This document shows, piece after piece, positions 13,238-22,751 of a DNA stretch of 29,882 bases; the stretch's first letter is position 1; each line of letters opens with the position of its first letter. The stretch covers positions 1-29,882 of the forward strand of contig CAMLIF010000035.1 of NCBI GenBank assembly GCA_946479985.1, written 5' to 3'. The stretch is from an uncultured Flavobacteriales bacterium. GTDB lineage: Bacteria > Bacteroidota > Bacteroidia > Flavobacteriales > Crocinitomicaceae. The notes beneath the pieces are model-generated. The model made no database searches, was not told where the DNA came from, and worked only from the letters and a program-made list of their open reading frames with translations. Both the position numbers and the translations under genes were made by a program.

Positions 13238-15472
13238 TTAGAGATAATAAACATCAACTAAATTGTTAATGTATGAGTCAAAGTTAAACGATTCAACAGA
13301 TTTTCTTCCATTTTCTACCAGGCGCTTTCTCAAATCGTTATTAGTCATGAGTCTCATACAGCTTTGATAGATTGCTTCACTGTTTTGGAATGGTACTACC
13401 AGGGCATTGTTTTCATGCTGAATGAACTCTCTGGCAATACCGCTTTTTGTGAATACAGATGGGATTCCCGCGGCCAGGGCTTCCACATACGTTTGACCGA
13501 AAGCTTCACATGTTTCGTTTATAGGAACGTGAACGTAGATGTCGAAAAGCTGATATAGATCAAAACAATTGTTTTCGAAAGAAACGATCTTATAATTCTC
13601 GGCAGGAATTGCTGAAAGGCGTTTAAGCAGTTTTTCAGCGTATTCATCATTCTTACTCTCACCAAAAATACAAAGTAGTGCGTTAGGGAATTCTTCAATA
13701 ATTCTTGAAAAAGCTTCTACCACATAATCAATGCCTTTTAATTCCATCCATCTGGAAATAACGCCGATTACAGGATGTTTTCTTTCCGGGTTATAACTGG
13801 ATTGAATTCGGTTTAATTCTTCCTGATTGATATTTTGAAAGCGTTCAAGCTCAAACCCGTGGTGCACAATGGTTTGCTTTTGTTGGCTTACGTTTTGTTC
13901 GGAAAGTATAGCCGAAATGTTTTTTGATACTGATATTATTCGAGTTGCAAGTTTGTTTTGGATAGAATCAATAATTCCTTCCTTGAAATGCGGGATAAGC
14001 GGTTTTCCTGAGTGACGGGTGTAGATTCTTTTTTTTATGCCAGCGAGCCATGCAGCGTTTAAACCAACCCAGCTGGCTTTTGAAAGGTGCGTATGAACCA
14101 AATAAGGTTTTTCATGTTTAAAGATTTTTTTTAATTTCCAAATAACCAGATTCGCTCTCATTAATTTACCAATTGTAAGATAATGACATCTGAATCCATT
14201 CGTTTTCAGGAAAATATCGAGCGGAGAGTTTTTACAGCTAACCAATACGAAAACAACTTCAAAATTGAGGTTTCTCAACGCAATTGCGGTTTGTTCAAAA
14301 TATACTGCACGATTCACATCGGAAACTACATATATAATTTTTTTTCTGAAAGGCTCGTTTTCAAAAGTCTTATAAAAGGCTGTCAGATTTCTCTGGTAAA
14401 CTGAAAAGTCAAAAAGGTCAGTAACCGTTTTTAATCCTTTTTCGGTCATTTTATGGACCTCGTCTGGATTATTGAGAATTCGCCGGATAGCTTGTGAGAT
14501 TGCTTTTGGGGCCTCAAAAGGAACAACAAGTGCGTGTTCTTCATTCACAACAAATTCCCGCGCAATTCCACTTTTGGTAAACACCGAAGGTATTTTAGAT
14601 GCAAGCGCCTCCACATAAGTTTGTCCGAAAGCCTCGCATGTTGGATTTACCGGCACATGAACATAGACGTCGAACAATTGGTAAAGGTCAAAAACATTGT
14701 TTTCAAATGGTACTATCCGTACATTGTTAGCCGGTATTTTTAGAAGCAGGGTAGAGATTTTTTCATGATAATCGCCCACTCCGGTGGCTCCAAATAAACA
14801 GAGTAATGCATTCGGATGTGTTTCCAGAATAAGAATAAATCCTTCAATAATATCCTGAATTCCTTTCCATTTCATCCACCGGGCAATAACCCCAATAACG
14901 GGATAATTGTTGTTCGGATTGTATTCGTTTTTTATCCTTTGAACTTCATCAGCATCATTTTCAGCAAACCGTTTCAATTCGAACCCGTGATGAATGACGG
15001 TTCTTTTGTAAGAAGGGACATTTTGCTTTTCAAGTAATTCATCAATTACCTGTGAAATTGAAACTATCGTTGTAGCTAGTCGATTTTGAAAAAAATCCAA
15101 AACTTTCTCTTTCCACATGAGCTTTAGCGGCTCTCCGGAATGGCGAGTATAGATCCGATAAGGAATTCTGTTTAAGTAAGCCGCCCAGAGTCCGATAAAG
15201 TTGGCCTGAGCTAAATGACAATGCACAAGTGTAATCTGTTCCAGTTCCAGAATTTTTCTGACTTTAAGAATCTGGGGTATTGATTGACTAAGCTTATTAG
15301 ATTTTATAGTATGATAGTTGAATCCGTTTGATTGAAGAAATTCTACAAAGGAACCATTCTCAAAATTGATGACAATATAGCAAACATCAAATCCATCGGC
15401 GCGCAATGCGAGGGCTGTGTTTTCAAAGAAAACGGCTTTGTTGATATCAGAAACGATGTAAGCTATTTTCAT
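13238..15472 (-). CDS. Tandem double GT4 glycosyltransferase (two fused catalytic domains)
   Basis: A 744-residue protein made of two head-to-tail GT4 (GT-B) units, about 1-369 and 377-744, with a constant offset of 376 residues between equivalent motifs. Both have the N-terminal KIAYIVSD / KIIYVVSD strand, IYTRHSGxPL, HHGFEL, GVI(A/S)RWM...KG, and an intact E-x7-E donor motif in EAFGQTYVEAL; 33 of 40 residues are identical around it. Both units therefore look active. The nucleotide sequences are well diverged at third codon positions, so the duplication is not recent. The ATG at 15472 overlaps the GT2 stop as ATGA. It might add two identical or related sugars in sequence. Confidence 0.92.
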   Translation of the reverse strand: MKIAYIVSDINKAVFFENTALALRADGFDVCYIVINFENGSFVEFLQSNGFNYHTIKSNKLSQSIPQILKVRKILELEQITLVHCHLAQANFIGLWAAYLNRIPYRIYTRHSGEPLKLMWKEKVLDFFQNRLATTIVSISQVIDELLEKQNVPSYKRTVIHHGFELKRFAENDADEVQRIKNEYNPNNNYPVIGVIARWMKWKGIQDIIEGFILILETHPNALLCLFGATGVGDYHEKISTLLLKIPANNVRIVPFENNVFDLYQLFDVYVHVPVNPTCEAFGQTYVEALASKIPSVFTKSGIAREFVVNEEHALVVPFEAPKAISQAIRRILNNPDEVHKMTEKGLKTVTDLFDFSVYQRNLTAFYKTFENEPFRKKIIYVVSDVNRAVYFEQTAIALRNLNFEVVFVLVSCKNSPLDIFLKTNGFRCHYLTIGKLMRANLVIWKLKKIFKHEKPYLVHTHLSKASWVGLNAAWLAGIKKRIYTRHSGKPLIPHFKEGIIDSIQNKLATRIISVSKNISAILSEQNVSQQKQTIVHHGFELERFQNINQEELNRIQSSYNPERKHPVIGVISRWMELKGIDYVVEAFSRIIEEFPNALLCIFGESKNDEYAEKLLKRLSAIPAENYKIVSFENNCFDLYQLFDIYVHVPINETCEAFGQTYVEALAAGIPSVFTKSGIAREFIQHENNALVVPFQNSEAIYQSCMRLMTNNDLRKRLVENGRKSVESFNFDSYINNLVDVYYL

Positions 15473-16386
15473 CAAAAAGAGTATTTTTTCTGATAAAATC
15501 CGGCGCTAAGAGCTTGTCCTAAAAGCAATTTATAACACATGAAGCTTAATTTATCAAGCAGTTGTGCGCGTTCTGTAAAGAAAAGTATTCCCTTACAAAG
15601 CGCGTTCGTTATTGTCACGGATCTGTATTTCCAGTTGTTTGGGATAAAAACTTCGTTATAACCTTTCTTGTATGCAATATGGTTTGTAACTCCGGCCTGG
15701 TATTTTCTTTTGAACCAGGCTTGTTTACTTAACCTGTCAAGCTCATTGTGAATCATTTGAGATCGGGTATCGATATAGGGTTTAATGCCCATTTTTACTA
15801 CACGTTGGGCAAATTCAAAATCTTCTGCTCCGGCGTGAGAAAATTGTTCATCGTATCCTTTCAATTTTTCGAATAAGCTTTTATGAATTAAAAGATTACA
15901 GCTTGCCAATCCGTTATGTTCTATTAATCCTTTCGTGGGCCATTCTTTCAAATTATTCCAGCCTGCAAGTGTGTTATAAGAAATAGAAAGCAGGAATCTG
16001 CCGAAGCTTGACTTTGTAAGTTCGTTGTTTGTTTCGTCGGAATATTTCCAGTCGAGGTTTATCGTGAAGTGAATGTCTTTATTCTCCAGATGGTTGAGAT
16101 AATGCTCGAAATTCACCTTGTCCATTTTCATATCGTCGTCGAGAAACAGTAGCCAATTAAATTTTGCCCTTGCCGCCCCAAAATTTCTGGCACTTGCAAC
16201 ACCCGATTTCGGGTTGTCCAAAACCTGTACATTTGAAATATTTTCAGGTAAAATCACGGGTGAGTTTTTCGCATCGTTTACTACAATGATCTCGTAGGTG
16301 AATTGGCTGATCTCTTTTTGTAAATGACTCAAATGCTCAATAAGCATTGGTGTTCTATGATATGTTGGAATAATTATGGAGATCAT
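15472..16386 (-). CDS. Glycosyltransferase, GT2 family
   Basis: A 304-residue GT-A enzyme starting MISIIIPTYHRTPMLIEHL. It has EIIVVNDAKN for the nucleotide pocket, SGVASARNFGAARAKF, the metal site FLDDDMKM, and the late EDFEFAQRVVKMG. The frame runs upstream to 16425, but the ATG at 16386 overlaps the preceding gene's stop as ATGA and fits the family start. The C-terminal 60 residues are basic and hydrophobic (KRKYQAGVTNH, ITNALCKGILFF) and may attach to the membrane. Donor and acceptor unknown. Confidence 0.88.
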   Translation of the reverse strand: MISIIIPTYHRTPMLIEHLSHLQKEISQFTYEIIVVNDAKNSPVILPENISNVQVLDNPKSGVASARNFGAARAKFNWLLFLDDDMKMDKVNFEHYLNHLENKDIHFTINLDWKYSDETNNELTKSSFGRFLLSISYNTLAGWNNLKEWPTKGLIEHNGLASCNLLIHKSLFEKLKGYDEQFSHAGAEDFEFAQRVVKMGIKPYIDTRSQMIHNELDRLSKQAWFKRKYQAGVTNHIAYKKGYNEVFIPNNWKYRSVTITNALCKGILFFTERAQLLDKLSFMCYKLLLGQALSAGFYQKKYSF

Positions 16387-17264
16387 TTGTATGAACGAAA
16401 GAAATAAAGTTTCACAAAATACCAATTTTCCTTAGGCTTTCGAAATGTCATGGAATATTTGAATCCCCTGAATACTCTAAAAAAAAACGTGTAAAGCCCT
16501 CCTTTAAAATAGCGGATCGTTTTAATTTCATTACCAACAATTGTGAGCCACTTTTTAGTGTTTCCACCAAAGTTACTTTGCCCCATATGATGAACTACAG
16601 ACGTTCCTGAAAAATAATATGCCTTCTTTCCGATTTCAGCAAATTGCCAGCACCACTCCATATCTTCACCGTACATGAAGAATCGTTCGCTCAAGTGTTT
16701 CTCTTTTAAAAGATCTAAATCCGATTTTCTAAAAAGAAAAAATGCTCCCCAAACCCAGTTGCAATAATGATCTTTGGTTGGATCCAGGAGTCTGTTCTCA
16801 TAGCTTGAAGCAAATTTGGTTTTGTCTATGAGTTTGAAAAGACGAGAACCCTCTAACCAATCGCCTGCAATAGATGGAAAACTTTGAAAGTTGTTTTGTC
16901 TGATGCCATCGGCAAATGTAAGTGTACAAGTTAAAACGCCAACGTCAGGGTGATTGCTCAAACAATTTACCGATTTGGTTACGGAATCTTCAATCAGCTC
17001 GCAATCGCTGTTCAGAAGCAGGATATATTCGCCTTTTGCCTTTTGAATTCCAAGATTGTTTCCCTTTGAAAACCCGACGTTTCCATTTGCATCAATGTAT
17101 TTGGTGTCAGGGAAGGTTTTCAATAGTCCATCCAGACTTTTTTCACCTGAACCGTTATCAACCAGAATAATTTCGAAATCCGACCGGATGAATTCGTGGC
17201 AAGATGCAACACAAGCAAATGTTAGATCAAAAGTGTTGTAATGGACAATTATAATTGAAATCAT
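16383..17264 (-). CDS. Glycosyltransferase, GT2 family, rhamnosyltransferase-like
   Basis: A 293-residue GT-A enzyme: MISIIIVHYNTFDLTFACV, EIILVDNGS, then GNVGFSKGNNLGIQKAKGEYILLLNSDCEL. This pattern, with NxD in place of DxD and the GFxxGNNxG element, is typical of the RfbN/WbbL rhamnosyltransferase-like group. FFMYGEDMEWCWQF is the conserved acceptor-side motif. The ORF could begin at GTG 17270, but ATG 17264 overlaps the previous stop as ATGA, so I use it. No rhamnose-synthesis genes are in the window, so the sugar remains open. Confidence 0.88.
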   Translation of the reverse strand: MISIIIVHYNTFDLTFACVASCHEFIRSDFEIILVDNGSGEKSLDGLLKTFPDTKYIDANGNVGFSKGNNLGIQKAKGEYILLLNSDCELIEDSVTKSVNCLSNHPDVGVLTCTLTFADGIRQNNFQSFPSIAGDWLEGSRLFKLIDKTKFASSYENRLLDPTKDHYCNWVWGAFFLFRKSDLDLLKEKHLSERFFMYGEDMEWCWQFAEIGKKAYYFSGTSVVHHMGQSNFGGNTKKWLTIVGNEIKTIRYFKGGLYTFFFRVFRGFKYSMTFRKPKENWYFVKLYFFRSYK

Positions 17265-18961
17265 TGACACAGTTTTTTCAGTTCTTCCAAAAGTCGGAAA
17301 CTTGCTTTTTGATCGGTTTTATATAAATATCTGGTTAAAGAGTTTTCAAATACCGATTTGTCTAGTTCAGGAATTTTGTTTTTAGCTATTTCCTCGAACT
17401 GTTCTTTATTATTAACGAAGTATACGAATGGTTCTTTACTCATCGGAATCAACTTTGCTAAACCAGATTGTTCTGATTTGTTATAGAAAATGGTTGGTTT
17501 CTGAAACATTAATCCTTCTGCTGTGATACTTGAATTTTGTGTGCAAATAATATCAGATATTTCAAGAATTGAAAAAAGTTTTATATCACTATGTTGAAAA
17601 AGGAAAACATGAGGCTGTTTAACAATGTCCAGTTTGTCAATTAACTTATCGGTTTCAGCAGGATGCTTCTTAATTATTAATGCCCAATTATTTTGACAGC
17701 ATAATTCGCTTAATTCTTTCGTAATTATTGTTTTCTCCAGATTATACAAGCTATTGGATCCGGACCAGGTACTGGCAAAAAAAATGATCTTATCAAAAGA
17801 CTTCAGAAAACCGAAATCATAAGTTGCGCATTCTTCGATATGATCGAGTTTGAGAAAACCTATTGGAATATGAACAGGAGTCGGATCTTTTTTGCTTTTC
17901 CAGGTATTAATAGATTCTTCTCCAAGACAGAAGCGTACATCGTAACTTATATTTGATGCCATATGCATAAAATCATTACTGAACAGCCCATATTCTACAT
18001 TAGTACTTGGAATATTAAGATAACGTGCTACATCCGATACATTTCTTCCTACTTCACCTGTATTATCGTATAAAGTAACCTGGGGATTCAGTTCTTTTAG
18101 TGCTGCAAATATAAAGGCACTATAGGTTTCCATGCTCAAACCATTTTGTGAACCGATAAAATGCGAGTATTCCGGATAATAATTCTTTAAAATCGCATAA
18201 AATGCCTTTAACCCTTTTTTCATAGGAGATCGGAATTCCTGAAGTTTATAGACATGAATGTTCTCTGACTCGTATGGTTTTGCAGAAACCGCTTTTTCGG
18301 GAGCAATTCCACTCTCGATCTGCACAATGTTCAGGTACACAGATTTGTCGTTTTTCACCAAATCAAAAAAAGTCCTGAACAAGTCAATATCATTCGCTGT
18401 GTCAAACAGAAATAAGACGATATTGAATTTCCGCCTTTCCGAATTTATTTTTCTGGTGGTTTCTTTCCAACGGTAAAATAAACTCCTAATAAAACGATTG
18501 TGTTTCTTTTTTTTGTCCTTTCGAATAATTAATTCTCTGTTACCAGCTATAAAATTTGAATATCGGATCGATTGAAATTTTTCGGTAAAGTTCAATTTGA
18601 AATTTGAATGAACCGGTAATACTTTAATCAGATTTTTGAGTAACAGCTCGATCAAATATTTTTTAGTAATATTTTCTTTAAAATCAGCATAGAGCAGGGA
18701 ATAAGCTTTGTCATAGGTTGAGTCTCTTGTTTCAAGAAAAACATTGGTCTTAAAATCTGGAAAGTTTTCACAAACCGATTCTAATTCCTCGATCATTAAA
18801 CGCGAAGCTTCATTTTCCACACCATTGAGTTGTGCATTGAAATGAGCAGTTTGTTCGTGGTCAAAGATTGTTGAATTTACTATTACAAAGCCATCCGTCA
18901 GTATTTTATCCGAATTGCTTTGCTCATATATTTCGGCAGAATCTGTAAGGAGAATCTGCAT
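17261..18961 (-). CDS. GT-B-like transferase related to CDP-glycerol glycerophosphotransferase / capsule proteins
   Basis: A 566-residue protein. The last third resembles the CDP-glycerol:glycerophosphotransferase/capsular transferase group: IIFFASTW, LIIKKHPAETDK (His433) and IICTQNSSITAEGLMFQKPTIFYN (about 471-494), which forms the nucleotide-sugar pocket. The first 180 residues are unfamiliar and end in a strongly basic stretch (about 145-178, many Lys/Arg) that could hold the protein to the inner membrane. It is followed by a GT2 gene (ATGA overlap) and preceded by the PhyH gene with a 1-nt gap. Whether it transfers a sugar, a polyol phosphate or something else is not determinable. Confidence 0.7.
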   Translation of the reverse strand: MQILLTDSAEIYEQSNSDKILTDGFVIVNSTIFDHEQTAHFNAQLNGVENEASRLMIEELESVCENFPDFKTNVFLETRDSTYDKAYSLLYADFKENITKKYLIELLLKNLIKVLPVHSNFKLNFTEKFQSIRYSNFIAGNRELIIRKDKKKKHNRFIRSLFYRWKETTRKINSERRKFNIVLFLFDTANDIDLFRTFFDLVKNDKSVYLNIVQIESGIAPEKAVSAKPYESENIHVYKLQEFRSPMKKGLKAFYAILKNYYPEYSHFIGSQNGLSMETYSAFIFAALKELNPQVTLYDNTGEVGRNVSDVARYLNIPSTNVEYGLFSNDFMHMASNISYDVRFCLGEESINTWKSKKDPTPVHIPIGFLKLDHIEECATYDFGFLKSFDKIIFFASTWSGSNSLYNLEKTIITKELSELCCQNNWALIIKKHPAETDKLIDKLDIVKQPHVFLFQHSDIKLFSILEISDIICTQNSSITAEGLMFQKPTIFYNKSEQSGLAKLIPMSKEPFVYFVNNKEQFEEIAKNKIPELDKSVFENSLTRYLYKTDQKASFRLLEELKKLCQ

Positions 18962-18962
18962 T

Positions 18963-19808
18963 CTATTTTAGTTTGAATTTCAGGCGTGATGCAGCTTCAT
19001 TCAGCTTCTCATTGAGTGTTCTTTTCTTCAGTGATTGATAAAAAGGCTCAGGGCGCGTTGAAATATATCTGAAATATTCTTCAGCTGAAAAATTGTCGGC
19101 GGTAAATGCGTTAAATAAAGCCAGTTTGGAAAATTCGACAGGAACGGTTTCCGGAATTCCGTTTGCCGGATTAGTTGCGCGGTGGTTTGTTCTCATATTA
19201 AAAATCACAAAATCTCCTGCTTTTGAAGGAATATCTATGATGCGGTGTTTGTGTGGATTGATTTTCCTGTTTTTTTCTTCGGAATAAAGCCCTGTTTTTA
19301 TTTTGATTTTATCGAGAATCGTGTGTTCCATATTTGAGGAGATGAAGGAGTCTGTAGTTTTGTGGGAAGCCTCCATAACCGTTAATCCACCGCCGTATTT
19401 CTCAGTATTGTCCTGAAGATAAAACCCACATTGGAGCAATAAACAATCGTCATTTAAATGAAAGGTTTCTCCCGATTTTTGCATGGTGGAAGTGTCTTTG
19501 TGCCAACCTGAGTAGACTCTATAATGAATTCCGGTTTCAGGCATTAAAACGGGTTCTGATTTACATAAATCGGTAAGAACTTCAATAACTTCTTTCTTCA
19601 GCGAAATATCAATAAACTCGGGAAAGTAATTGTAAACTTCTGCCAGTACCTCAGACGAATTAAACTCGGATTTTTGCCATTCACCTGATTCAAATATTTC
19701 CAGGATCCTGGTTCTTAAATGTTGAACTTCTTCAGTTGATAACAGGTTCGGAACGACCAAAAATCCTTTTTCGTTGAAATCGTTTATTTGCCGTTCTGTT
19801 AGTCTCAT
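18963..19808 (-). CDS. Phytanoyl-CoA dioxygenase (PhyH) family Fe(II)/2-oxoglutarate oxygenase
   Basis: A 281-residue protein beginning LTERQINDFNEKGFLVVPNLLS, a standard PhyH opening. Iron ligands: His103 and Asp105 in GWHKDTS and His209 in TNHRATNP, giving HxD...H; GDFVIFNMR precedes the last His. Family members hydroxylate or otherwise oxidise small molecules using O2 and 2-oxoglutarate. In this locus a sugar or a lipid-linked glycan is the likely substrate (inference). It overlaps the methyltransferase stop as ATGA, which points to a joint modification step. Confidence 0.88.
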   Translation of the reverse strand: MRLTERQINDFNEKGFLVVPNLLSTEEVQHLRTRILEIFESGEWQKSEFNSSEVLAEVYNYFPEFIDISLKKEVIEVLTDLCKSEPVLMPETGIHYRVYSGWHKDTSTMQKSGETFHLNDDCLLLQCGFYLQDNTEKYGGGLTVMEASHKTTDSFISSNMEHTILDKIKIKTGLYSEEKNRKINPHKHRIIDIPSKAGDFVIFNMRTNHRATNPANGIPETVPVEFSKLALFNAFTADNFSAEEYFRYISTRPEPFYQSLKKRTLNEKLNEAASRLKFKLK

Positions 19809-20809
19809 TTCTTTTTAGCAATAATCCACAAGTTAGAAGAAAGTTGATTGTCAGTCAAATAATTTTGAAATGATTGCCCTTTTTTATCCCAGTTTTCAAT
19901 TAAGATCTGATTTAAAAACGGTTGATCTTCCAGAGAAAACTTACCCTCCAAAACCGCATTTCTTACCAATTCTGCATCCAAAACTCCCGGAGTTAGTGAT
20001 TCAAGAACTTCAAACCCACTGTTTTCCAATAAAAATCTCAAAGAATCCGGATTGAAATAGTTCACGTGCTCGTGGTCTACGGTTTTAGAAACTGTTCCCA
20101 ATGTTTTGATGTCAAATCCCTCTCCGTTGGGACATGTAACCACAAAAAGGCCGTCTTTTTTTAGTAAATCGACACATTTTTCAATGAAGAATTTTGGAGA
20201 GAAAAGATGTTCAATGACTTCAAAATTTACAACTACATCTACTTTCTCTTCTTCCGAGAATTGAATTTTTTCTACGGCTTCTTCAATAACTTCAAATCCT
20301 TTTGTTCTGCAGGTTTCTGCTAAAGCAGGAGTTGGTTCTATTCCAATTATTTTTTGAAAGTAATTACGCAAGAGCATTTCTTCGCAAAAAGTTCCGAAAC
20401 CTGCACCAACTTCTAATATGGTATTCTTTCCGGAGCCGTATTTTTCGCAATATTCAATTACACGATCCACCCGCGGAACAAAAATCCGGGATCTTCTGTT
20501 TTCTTCTGAAGCAGGGAAAATGTGTTGGTTCCAATATCCGTAATTGGCTGATTGTTTGTAGAATTCAATGATTAATTCCTGGCTTGGCCGCGGGTTCATG
20601 TACATGGTTGTACAGTTATCACAAACAAAATAGCTCAGCGTATCTTTTTCATACTTGAACGTTGCCTTTTTACTCTCACAAGCCGGACAATCAACTGCAA
20701 TGAATTGGCTTTTGTTTTCCAGCAGAAACTGAATATCCTGCTGAACTGCCAGTTCCTGTCCTGCCAATAAATCAGCCGGACGTATATCGTTTTCATTGAA
20801 TGTTGCCAT
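19805..20809 (-). CDS. Class I SAM-dependent methyltransferase with N-terminal zinc ribbon
   Basis: A 334-residue protein. CPAC (Cys41/44) and CDNC (Cys63/66) form a probable zinc site followed by TTMYMNPRP, as in the zinc-binding N-terminal domain of sugar C-methyltransferases and related enzymes. The SAM site is ILEVGAGFGTF (131-141), and VNFEVIEHLFSP follows. The family acts on sugars or glycan-linked metabolites. The ORF begins at TTG 20818, but ATG 20809 overlaps the previous stop as TAATG and is preferred. Coupled to the PhyH gene downstream; O- versus C-methylation cannot be decided. Confidence 0.88.
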   Translation of the reverse strand: MATFNENDIRPADLLAGQELAVQQDIQFLLENKSQFIAVDCPACESKKATFKYEKDTLSYFVCDNCTTMYMNPRPSQELIIEFYKQSANYGYWNQHIFPASEENRRSRIFVPRVDRVIEYCEKYGSGKNTILEVGAGFGTFCEEMLLRNYFQKIIGIEPTPALAETCRTKGFEVIEEAVEKIQFSEEEKVDVVVNFEVIEHLFSPKFFIEKCVDLLKKDGLFVVTCPNGEGFDIKTLGTVSKTVDHEHVNYFNPDSLRFLLENSGFEVLESLTPGVLDAELVRNAVLEGKFSLEDQPFLNQILIENWDKKGQSFQNYLTDNQLSSNLWIIAKKK

Positions 20810-21975
20810 TAATCCCAAATATTATCTTTAATCCAATTGCCTTGTTCGTCTTTCCACCAAACTCGCGGGTCGCGAAAACGGTCGGCTACTTCGTCGAATT
20901 TTGCTTCGCTCCAGCCGGTATATTCCAGCCAGCGTAATAAATCCTTCGATTTAATAGGATCCATTTTTTTTATAATTTCTATTCCCTCTTCACGTGTCAT
21001 AATTCCGGCGCGGATATCTTTGCAAACATGATCTGTTGCACGGCCGTAACCGAATTTCACGTACTTCATATAATCGTGAATTCCGTTTTCGTGCATGTCA
21101 TCTAAGTTCGACATGCGGCGGTATGTGCGTTCAAAAGGTTCTTCGTTCTCTAAAAAGCCGTATTCCTTTTTCATCAGTTCACCGTGTTCATTGGCCTCCC
21201 ATTTGAAGAAATTGGAAATGTAAATTCCCCGAACTCCGACACGTTCAATGTCTTCGTCAGACGGGTACATCCACGGAATCAAATCTTGTTTCTCGAGTTT
21301 TTCACCGTATTTCGGTGCCTGCTCAATGAAATCATACCATTCATATCCACGCAAACAGTGTTCGTGTCGGTAACGGTAAGTAAATTCAACCAGATCATTG
21401 TATGAATGCATTCCGCCCAAATCCATGAAACCATGTTCTCCCCAAATCATTAACGGAACATTTTGCTGTACCGCAACGCGAATTGGATAGGTGAAGATTC
21501 CAGCGTGACCATGCCAGTTCATATCTCCCATCATTTCCATTCCCAATCGGTTCATTGTTTTCAATGTTTCGATACTTGGTGTGAAGAAAATATGATCAAC
21601 TCCGAATGCCTCGCGCATATTCAACAGGTTTTTCATTCCTGTTGGCGTGTAATTATTGGCGTGGTATGTTACTAAAAGTGGATTTAGCCCGTATATTTTT
21701 TTGATAATATGAATCTGGAAGTAACTGTCTTTTCCTCCGGAAACGGGAATGATACAATCGTAATTGCTCCCGTCTTTCGAACGGTATTCTTCAATAATTC
21801 TCTCGAATTGCCGTTTTCTTCTGTCCCAGTCAATGTCTATTCTTTGGTTTGCGGCATTGCATCCCGAACACACTCCGTTTTCATCAAATGCCAAAGGAAC
21901 TGCGCTGCTTTTCGGGTAAACGCATTTACTGCAATAGTTCATTGGAGCTGGTCGTTGCGCGTATTTATCTGACAT
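20809..21975 (-). CDS. N-acetyl sugar amidotransferase, PseA/WbpG family (copy B)
   Basis: A 388-residue sugar amidotransferase. It has two CxxC pairs (Cys15/18, Cys36/39), the PP-loop SGGKDS (79-84), then YHANNYTPTGMKN, GEHGFMDLGGMHS, and the C-terminal WWKDEQGNW. The family replaces an N-acetyl with an acetamidino group using ammonia from HisH/HisF. It lies directly after hisF B (11-nt overlap) and next to pseI, so conversion of Pse or its CMP form to the acetamidino derivative is the most likely role, as for PseA of Campylobacter. It is clearly divergent from copy A, so the two probably have different substrates. Confidence 0.9.
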   Translation of the reverse strand: MSDKYAQRPAPMNYCSKCVYPKSSAVPLAFDENGVCSGCNAANQRIDIDWDRRKRQFERIIEEYRSKDGSNYDCIIPVSGGKDSYFQIHIIKKIYGLNPLLVTYHANNYTPTGMKNLLNMREAFGVDHIFFTPSIETLKTMNRLGMEMMGDMNWHGHAGIFTYPIRVAVQQNVPLMIWGEHGFMDLGGMHSYNDLVEFTYRYRHEHCLRGYEWYDFIEQAPKYGEKLEKQDLIPWMYPSDEDIERVGVRGIYISNFFKWEANEHGELMKKEYGFLENEEPFERTYRRMSNLDDMHENGIHDYMKYVKFGYGRATDHVCKDIRAGIMTREEGIEIIKKMDPIKSKDLLRWLEYTGWSEAKFDEVADRFRDPRVWWKDEQGNWIKDNIWD

Positions 21976-22750
21976 GTATGTTGTTCTTTTTCAGTAGTTT
22001 TTTTGCTCTCGGATAACTGTGCTCTACAAAGTGAAACCAATTTCCGGCAGCGATTCCCGATACGTTTGTTTGTTCGGCCAAATCTAAAAAGTCATATTCA
22101 TCTGCTGCTCCGCCACAGGCAATAACCGGAAGTTTTGTGTTTGAAACCACTTCACCGATTGTGCCAATATCGTAACCACTTCCTTTACCGTCTCGTTCAA
22201 TTGCGTTGATGAATAATTCACCTGCTCCAAGCAATTCTACCTCGCGGATCCAATCGAAGATGAGCATTTCAGTATTAACCGTCCCAAATGTAGAAAAAAC
22301 GACTGGTTTTTTGTCAATCAAACGATAGTCAATTGAAAGCACAACTGCTTGTGAGCCATATTTTTCAGATACTTGCTTTATTAGTTGAGGATTTTCAATG
22401 GCACCGGTATTGAGTGTAACTTTGTCTGCACCATTTTTTATCAGAAAATCAACATCTTCCAATGTTCTGATCTTTCCTCCGAAAGTAAGCGGCATAAAGC
22501 AGGTTCCAGAAATTTTATTCAGGATGTCTTCTTTCGAACTTACGGCGTCAATTTTATGATCGTCTCTTCCTGAGTCAACTTCATCGTTCCTGGAAATATC
22601 GATGTAAATCAATTCATCAACCTGCCAATCGTTGTAACGGCTTGCTTCATTCACCACATTTCCGATCAGCTGGTGTGTTTTGAAATCTTCGCTTCGAACA
22701 ATCAAGCCGTTTTTGATGTATAAAACCGGAATTAATCTGCGTTTTACCAT
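21965..22750 (-). CDS. hisF: HisF-like ammonia-channel subunit (copy B)
   Basis: A 261-residue HisF-family TIM barrel. The start reads RLIPVLYIKNG where true HisF has RIIACLDVKDG, so catalytic Asp11 is Tyr and Asp14 is Asn. The second catalytic Asp survives (VVLSIDYR), as do the phosphate-site loops (FGGKIRT, ACGGAAD). Loss of Asp11 in both copies of this window indicates that cyclase activity is not needed. Its expected job is to accept ammonia from HisH B and pass it to amidotransferase B. Gap of 1 nt to hisH B; 11-nt overlap with the amidotransferase. Confidence 0.9.
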   Translation of the reverse strand: MVKRRLIPVLYIKNGLIVRSEDFKTHQLIGNVVNEASRYNDWQVDELIYIDISRNDEVDSGRDDHKIDAVSSKEDILNKISGTCFMPLTFGGKIRTLEDVDFLIKNGADKVTLNTGAIENPQLIKQVSEKYGSQAVVLSIDYRLIDKKPVVFSTFGTVNTEMLIFDWIREVELLGAGELFINAIERDGKGSGYDIGTIGEVVSNTKLPVIACGGAADEYDFLDLAEQTNVSGIAAGNWFHFVEHSYPRAKKLLKKNNIHVR

Positions 22751-22751
22751 G

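Noticed and set aside
14183..15037. Several plus-strand ORFs of 69-73 residues
   Set aside because: All are antisense to the double GT4 gene and have no domain or start signal.
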